This document shows, piece after piece, positions 59,626 through 64,000 of a stretch of 64,000 bases of DNA. The translations under genes and the position numbers were made by a program. Source of the DNA: an uncultured Rhodospirillaceae bacterium (GTDB taxonomy: Bacteria; Pseudomonadota; Alphaproteobacteria; Azospirillales; Azospirillaceae); contig CALBDS010000001.1 of NCBI GenBank assembly GCA_937927415.1, forward strand, positions 321,371 to 385,370, in the 5' to 3' direction. Position 1 is the first letter of the stretch. Every line of letters begins with the position of its first letter. The notes below the pieces were generated by a model that was given only the letters and a program-made list of their open reading frames with translations, was not told the DNA's origin and did not search any database.

Positions 59626-59679
59626 AAAAAAGCCGAACGCCCCGGCCCAGCGGCATGGAAACCGCCCGGAACCGGGGCG
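59626..59679 (-). terminator. Intercistronic hairpin/attenuator between potF and potG
   Basis: On the minus strand, CGCCCCGG (59672-59679) pairs with CCGGGGCG (59638-59645), enclosing a smaller GCGG/CCGC stem, and a run of six T (59626-59631) follows six bases later. Partial termination here would make more of the binding protein than of the transporter, a common scheme in ABC operons. Confidence 0.5.
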
Positions 59680-59709
59680 CGGATGGTCGTCACGAACGAG
59701 GACGCCGGC

Positions 59710-60828
59710 TTACTTGCCGGTTTTGATCTTGGTCCACAGACGGGTGCGCAGACGCTCGGTGCTCGACTTCACCGACTTGATGCTGAACAGCTTGGCCTTC
59801 TGCGCCTCGGTGGGGAACACCGCGGGGTTGGTCTTCACCGCGTCGTCCAGGGTGGCCAGGGTGGCGGGAACGGCGTTGCCGTACTGCACCTTGGCGGTGA
59901 TGCCGGTCATGTTGGCCGGATCCAGCACAAAGTTCAGCAGCGCGTGCGCGCCGTCCTTGTTGGGGGCATCGGCGGGGATGCCCATGGTGTCCCACCAGAC
60001 CTGAGCGCCTTCCTTCGGAATGACGTATTCGACCTTCACGCCCTTGCCGGCCTCCTCGGCACGGGATTGAGCCTGGAGCACGTCACCGGAATAGGCCATG
60101 ACCACGCAGGCGTCGGCCCCCGCCAGATTGTTGATGTTCTGGCCGGTGACGAACTGCTTCACATAGGGGCGGATGGCCATCAGCGCCTTTTCCGCCTTCT
60201 CATAATCTTCCTTCTTCTCGGAATTGGGGTCGAGGCCGAGATAGTGGAGGATCGAGGGCAGAACGTCGGTGGGCGAATCCATGATGGTGATGCCGCAGGT
60301 CGACAGCTTCTTCGCCACCTCCGGCTTGAACAGCAGATCCCACGAATCGAGCGGCGCATCGGGCATGATCGCCTTGATCTTTTCCGGGACGATGCCGATG
60401 CCGACGGTGCCGCCCAGATAGGGGATCAGGAACTTGTTCCCCGGATCGGAAATCTCCATCAGCTTCAGAACCGCCGGATCGACGTTCTTCAGGTTGGGAA
60501 TCTTCGCCTTGTCCAGCGGGGCCAGCACCTTGGCCTGGATCATGCGCGACCCGGTCGGCTCGATCGTGGGGACCACCACGTCATAGCCGGACTTGCCCAC
60601 CAGGACCTTCTGCTCCAGCAACTCCAGGCTGTCGTACAGATCCACATTGGTCGGATACCCGGTGGCCTTGGTAAAATCGGCCAGGGTGGTTTCCCCCAGG
60701 TAGTCGTTCCAGATGTAGATGTTGACCGGCTTCTTGTCCTGAGCCGCAGCACCGCCGGCGAATCCGGTCACGGTAACGGCGACGGCCGCGACGGCACCCA
60801 GAAGGCCCAGAGCAAAACGTTTCTTCAT
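59710..60828 (-). CDS. potF: Polyamine-binding periplasmic protein PotF
   Basis: A 372-residue periplasmic substrate-binding protein of the polyamine importer. The signal peptide is LGLLGAVAAVAVTVTGFA ending at GGAAAQ. The mature start NIYIWNDYLGETTLADFTKA matches PotD/PotF. YDVVVPTIEPTGSRMIQAKV, GGTVGIGIVPEKI and IMDSPTDVLPSILHYLGLDP line the binding cleft. The Trp/Asp residues of the polyamine pocket appear at NDYLG and VWWDTMGIPADAP. The start ATG has a GAGGGG site. First gene of the operon; its promoter must lie in 60829-60976. Confidence 0.94.
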   Translation of the reverse strand: MKKRFALGLLGAVAAVAVTVTGFAGGAAAQDKKPVNIYIWNDYLGETTLADFTKATGYPTNVDLYDSLELLEQKVLVGKSGYDVVVPTIEPTGSRMIQAKVLAPLDKAKIPNLKNVDPAVLKLMEISDPGNKFLIPYLGGTVGIGIVPEKIKAIMPDAPLDSWDLLFKPEVAKKLSTCGITIMDSPTDVLPSILHYLGLDPNSEKKEDYEKAEKALMAIRPYVKQFVTGQNINNLAGADACVVMAYSGDVLQAQSRAEEAGKGVKVEYVIPKEGAQVWWDTMGIPADAPNKDGAHALLNFVLDPANMTGITAKVQYGNAVPATLATLDDAVKTNPAVFPTEAQKAKLFSIKSVKSSTERLRTRLWTKIKTGK

Positions 60829-60976
60829 GGTCCCCTCAACCTGAACAGGATGGACGGCCCCCCATGGCGCCGCGCGTGTGGACGGTATTGCAGCCATGCC
60901 ACGGCTGCTTGTCAACGGAAAGACCTGTGACTCCGATAATTCTTTTACACAACAAAACCAATTGGAACAGAAAGCA

Positions 60977-61007
60977 AACGCCGCCCCGGTGAAACCGGGA
61001 CGGCGTT
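60977..61007 (-). terminator. Rho-independent terminator of pal
   Basis: Thirteen base pairs with one C/A mismatch (AACGCCG and CGGCGTT outside, CCCGGT and ACCGGG inside) close on GAA. Read on the minus strand the tail is TTTGCTTTCTG. It is about 100 bases after the pal stop and ends the tolA-tolB-pal transcript before potF. Confidence 0.7.
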
Positions 61008-61105
61008 GCCAAACCTGTTGCCGGGCGCTGACCCGGCATCGTGCCCGTCAGGAGGCCGCTGCACCGAAGCGCCAGCGACCGGCCCAACCGACGATCCGTT
61101 CAGGA

Positions 61106-61576
61106 TCAATCGACGACGGTCACGCCACGGCGGTTCTGCGCCCAAGCGGATTCGTTCGAACCCACAACGGCCGGACGCTCCTTGCCGTAGGAGATGGTCT
61201 TCACGCGCGAAGCGTTGATGCCCTGGGCGGCCAGGTACTTCTTGACCGAGTTGGCGCGGCGTTCGCCCAGCGCCAGGTTGTATTCGCGGGTGCCGCGTTC
61301 GTCGGCGTGGCCTTCGATGGTCACGTTGACGTTGCCGTAGGTCTTCAGCCACTGGGCCTGACGGTCCAGGGTGGCGCGAGCTTCGGCCGACAGATCGGAA
61401 CGATCGAAGCCGAAGAACACGCGGTCGCCGACGTTGACGACCAGATCCTGCTGCGAACCCGGAACGATGGTGTTCTGGGTGCCGGCACCGGCGCCAGCGC
61501 CGGCGTCCTTCGGAGCGGATTCGCAAGCGCCCAGGAGAGCCAGGGCCGCCATCAGGGCAAGAGCCTTCATACGCAT
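61106..61576 (-). CDS. pal: Peptidoglycan-associated lipoprotein Pal
   Basis: A 156-residue outer membrane lipoprotein of the Tol-Pal system, which anchors the outer membrane to peptidoglycan and supports cell division. The signal peptide MRMKALALMAALAL ends in the lipobox LLGAC. A short Gly/Ala linker leads to the OmpA-like domain: VFFGFDRSDLSAEARATLDR, VTIEGHADERGTREYNLALG and RRANSVKKYLAAQGI, with the Asp/Arg residues that bind meso-diaminopimelate. The start ATG follows AAGGGG. It is separated from tolB by a 164-base spacer with a nested hairpin. Confidence 0.96.
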   Translation of the reverse strand: MRMKALALMAALALLGACESAPKDAGAGAGAGTQNTIVPGSQQDLVVNVGDRVFFGFDRSDLSAEARATLDRQAQWLKTYGNVNVTIEGHADERGTREYNLALGERRANSVKKYLAAQGINASRVKTISYGKERPAVVGSNESAWAQNRRGVTVVD

Positions 61577-61629
61577 TGTTGAACCCCTTAATTGAGAGTA
61601 CGGGATGTCTTTATTGAAACGTACAGTGT

Positions 61630-61696
61630 CACCGAAAGGATTCATGACCGACGTGGAAGTCCACCAGACCCCGGTGGACTTCGCTTTCTTTCGGTG
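61630..61696. repeat. Nested inverted repeats in the tolB-pal spacer
   Basis: An outer repeat CACCGAAAG (61630-61638) / CTTTCGGTG (61688-61696) encloses an inner perfect 10-base-pair stem GAAGTCCACC / GGTGGACTTC (61656-61665 and 61673-61682, loop of seven). There is no T-tract on the minus strand, so it is more likely an mRNA-stabilising or processing structure than a terminator. Confidence 0.6.
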
Positions 61697-61740
61697 TTGG
61701 CAGGACGTCGAACACGCAGGCGGAAAATAGGCCTACTGCT

Positions 61741-63087
61741 TTAGGGAATCAAGGGCGACCATGCGGGGTCCGATGCGTCCAGCGGGGTGCTGACCCGCCG
61801 TTCGTTGAACCCACCCACATCGACCGAATAGAGCTTCGCACTCCGCCCGCCGCCCGAGGGGGTTTCCTTGAAGAACATCAGGACGCGGCCGTTGGGCGCC
61901 CAGGTCGGGCCTTCCACGTGATAAGCCTCGGTCAGGATGCGTTCGCCGGTGCCGTCGGGGCGGACCACGCCGACCGCGAAACCGCTGCCCTGCTGGCGGG
62001 TGAAGGCGATCAGGTCGCCGCGCGGCGACCACACCGGCGTGCCGTAACGGCCGTTGCCGAAGGTCAGGCGCCGCACGCCCGAACCGTCGGAATTCATGAT
62101 GTAGAGCTGCTGGCTGCCGCCGCGGTCCGACTCGAAGGCGATCTTGGTGCCGTCGGGGGAATAGCTGGGGGCGGTGTCGATGCCGGGCGAATCCGTCAGC
62201 TGGGTCTGGCGGCGGGTGCCGAGATCAAGGGTGAAGATGTCGGTGTTGCCGTTCTGCGCCATGCTCATGACCACCCGCTTCCCGTCCGGCGAGAACCGGG
62301 GGGCGAAGGTCATGCCGGGGAAGTCGCCCAGCACCTCCTGCCGGCCGGAGTCGATGTTGAACACATAGACCCGCGGCTTCTTGTTGAAATACGACATATA
62401 GGTGATTTCCTGCGCCGTCGGCGAGAAGCGCGGCGTCAGCACCAGCGTCTTGCCGTCGGTCAGGAACTGATGATTCTCGCCGTCCTGATCCATGATCGCC
62501 AGCCGCTTGGTGCGGTTGGTGGCCGGTCCCGATTCGGCGACATAGACGATGCGGGTGTCGAAATACCCGTCCTCGCCCGTCAGACGCTTATAGATGGCGT
62601 CGGCGATGATGTGGGCGATTCGCCGCCAGCTGTCGGGCGACGCGGAATAGGACAGGCCCGACATGTATTGACCGGCGGTCACGTCCCACAGGCGGAAATC
62701 CACCTTCATCTGCCCGCCGGAGGCACCCTGCACCCCGCCGGCCACCAGGGCCTGCGCCCCGACGGTGCGCCAGTCGGCATAGCGCGGCTCGCCGCTCTGC
62801 AACTGCTGCGGGGTTTGCAGGAACGCCTGCGGGTTCAAGGGCTTGAACAGGCCGGAACGCTCCAGGTCCGCCGACACCACCTTGGCGATGTCGGCCCCCA
62901 CCTGGGCGTCACGGCCGCCGCCGCCGTAAAAGGTGGTGATGGCGATCGGCAGCGGCTCGACCACGCCCTTGGTGATGTCGATGCGCAGTTCGGCCCGTGC
63001 GGTCTGGGGCGCGGCAACCCCGAGGGCCAGCAACACAGCGCCGGCAAGGCCGGCAAGCCGCAGGAAACGCCTGGTTGTCGTCGTCAT
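61741..63087 (-). CDS. tolB: Tol-Pal system beta-propeller protein TolB
   Basis: A 448-residue periplasmic protein. The start is ATG at 63085-63087, three bases past the tolA stop, though a further upstream frame exists. The signal peptide is LAGLAGAVLLALGVAAPQTA ending at RA. The N-terminal domain (LRIDITKGVVEPLPIAITTF) binds Pal or TolA, and the six-bladed propeller shows the repeats FSPTAQEITYMS, FSPDGKRVVMSM, YSPDGTKIAFES, WSPRGDLIAFTR and WAPNGRVLMFF. It is complete and well conserved. Confidence 0.96.
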   Translation of the reverse strand: MTTTTRRFLRLAGLAGAVLLALGVAAPQTARAELRIDITKGVVEPLPIAITTFYGGGGRDAQVGADIAKVVSADLERSGLFKPLNPQAFLQTPQQLQSGEPRYADWRTVGAQALVAGGVQGASGGQMKVDFRLWDVTAGQYMSGLSYSASPDSWRRIAHIIADAIYKRLTGEDGYFDTRIVYVAESGPATNRTKRLAIMDQDGENHQFLTDGKTLVLTPRFSPTAQEITYMSYFNKKPRVYVFNIDSGRQEVLGDFPGMTFAPRFSPDGKRVVMSMAQNGNTDIFTLDLGTRRQTQLTDSPGIDTAPSYSPDGTKIAFESDRGGSQQLYIMNSDGSGVRRLTFGNGRYGTPVWSPRGDLIAFTRQQGSGFAVGVVRPDGTGERILTEAYHVEGPTWAPNGRVLMFFKETPSGGGRSAKLYSVDVGGFNERRVSTPLDASDPAWSPLIP

Positions 63088-63089
63088 GG

Positions 63090-64000
63090 TCAGAACATAT
63101 CCCTCGGGTCGAATTTGAAGATGATCGTACGCCACTTGTCGTAGGTGTCCGGGGTGAATTCGGACGAGAGCAGATCAAGCTTTTGCGTCTTCATAATGGC
63201 ACGCAGCGCGCTTTCCGCCGCCGCCCGGAAATGGCTGTCGGACATGGCGCGCGCCCGGGTGGCATCGTCCAGATCGGCGCGCAGCACGGTGCCGTCGGGG
63301 GCGACGTCGATGCGGATTTCCACCACCATGTTGCCGGCATCCTTGCGGCCGGGGTCGAAGTTCCAGTTCTTGCCCACCTGACTGCGGATGGCGTCGATGG
63401 CCTTGCCCGACGGCTTGAAGGCGCGGTCCGGCCCCTGCGTGGCCTTCGGCCCGCCGTTGGGCTGATTGGAGGCGGTCTTCGCCGACGACGACGAGGCCGA
63501 CGACGACGAGGCGGGCTTGCCCTTGCCGTCCTTGGCCGGTTCGCTCGACGACCTCAACTTCGACACGTCGCTGAGCAGGCTGGCCAGGGGATCGGCGCTG
63601 GCCGTTTCCTTCTTCGGCTCGGGCTTGGCCTTCGCATCCGGCTTGGCCTTGGGGTCGGCCTTGGCCGGCTCGGGCTTGGCCGGGGTCTTCGCCGGTTCCG
63701 TCTTGGCAGGCTCCGGCTTCGGCGGAGTCGGCTTGGGCGGCTCCGGTTTCGGCGGCTCATGCTTCGGCGGTTCCGGTTTGGGCGGTTCCGGCTTCGGCGG
63801 TTCGTGCTTGGGAGGCTCGGGCTTCGGCGGCTCCGGCTTCGGGGGCTGGGGCGGCTTGGGCGGAACGGGGGCCGGCGTCGGCTCCGGCGGGGGCGGAGGC
63901 GGCGGGGGAGCCGGGGGCGGCGGCGGGGCCGGCGGCGGAGGCGGAGCGGCTGGGGCATCTGACCGGGGTGGTCTGCAACTCCTGCGGCAACATCTGCGAT
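63090..64000 (-). CDS. tolA: Tol-Pal system protein TolA, N-terminus outside window
   Basis: The C-terminal and central parts of TolA, the inner membrane protein that spans the periplasm and links to TolB/Pal. The frame is open from the stop at 63090 to the window edge. The central domain (about 63600-63960) is a Pro/Glu/Lys repeat (PPKPEPPKHEPPKPE and variants), preceded by a poly-proline stretch. The C-terminal domain has AIDAIRSQVGKNWNFDPGRK, VVEIRIDVAPDGTVLRADLD and AAAESALRAIM. The last 40 bases in this frame (RRCCRRSCRPPR) are not TolA-like, so a frame change around 63960-63985 is possible. Confidence 0.88.
   Translation of the reverse strand, partial: RRCCRRSCRPPRSDAPAAPPPPPAPPPPPAPPPPPPPPEPTPAPVPPKPPQPPKPEPPKPEPPKHEPPKPEPPKPEPPKHEPPKPEPPKPTPPKPEPAKTEPAKTPAKPEPAKADPKAKPDAKAKPEPKKETASADPLASLLSDVSKLRSSSEPAKDGKGKPASSSSASSSSAKTASNQPNGGPKATQGPDRAFKPSGKAIDAIRSQVGKNWNFDPGRKDAGNMVVEIRIDVAPDGTVLRADLDDATRARAMSDSHFRAAAESALRAIMKTQKLDLLSSEFTPDTYDKWRTIIFKFDPRDMF

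Noticed and set aside
63600..63960. Repeat array that might be CRISPR or a minisatellite
   Set aside because: It is the in-frame Pro/Glu/Lys repeat of the TolA central domain; unit length is short and irregular, with no spacers.

Overview
This GC-rich window comes from an alphaproteobacterium, most likely a member of the Rhodospirillales close to the Azospirillum group. The grounds are family content and gene order: a ubiquinol-cytochrome c chaperone next to yceD and bamE, the rpiB-glyA-nrdR-ribD-ribE-ribB-ribH-nusB-thiL string, a MucR/Ros regulator, DUF721-dsbA-smc, bamD-recN-ligA and tolA-tolB-pal. It reads as chromosomal core sequence. I see no rRNA, phage, insertion sequence or CRISPR array. 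There is one tRNA, tRNA-Pro(GGG).

Layout. 1-1.5 kb: yceD (cut by the window edge), the bc1 chaperone and divergent bamE. 1.5-11.8 kb: a minus-strand string of the K+-independent H+-pyrophosphatase hppA, a FliL-like protein, thiL, nusB, riboflavin genes (ribH, ribB, ribE, ribD), nrdR, glyA and rpiB. 12.3-16.7 kb: mucR, a secreted Cys-rich protein, a small conserved protein, a chemoreceptor and two more FliL-like periplasmic proteins. 16.7-29.5 kb: the parts of the ligase-associated DNA repair cluster (ATP-dependent ligase, exonuclease, Lhr-core helicase, PdeM), scattered among a 2Fe-2S ferredoxin, fliG, a rhomboid protease, mtnP, psuG and small unknown genes. 29.5-40.6 kb: a class A penicillin-binding protein, a small copper module (DUF2946 and PCuAC), smc-dsbA-DUF721, an oxidoreductase with a divergent HxlR regulator, and an FmdB-type zinc ribbon. 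40.7-49.6 kb: a methyltransferase, tRNA-Pro, a MASE1-PAS-PAS-GGDEF diguanylate cyclase, a DUF455 protein, kup, and a flagellar export group (FlhB-like tail, unknown, fliO, fliP). 49.7-56.6 kb: bamD, recN, an inserted NmrA/HxlR/OsmC block and ligA. 56.6-64 kb: the polyamine ABC transporter potFGHI, then pal, tolB and the 3' part of tolA.

The most unusual signal is in the ATP-dependent ligase at 16769-18349. Its motif I lysine is Gln, the motif IV glutamate is Arg and the first motif V lysine is Val, so it looks like a pseudoenzyme still sitting in a repair cluster whose nuclease, helicase and phosphoesterase look intact. Other points worth attention are three FliL-like paralogues within 13 kb, a RibB carrying a dead GTP cyclohydrolase II domain, a lumazine synthase with Gln in place of the conserved His, and several palindromic intergenic elements that look like a dispersed repeat family.
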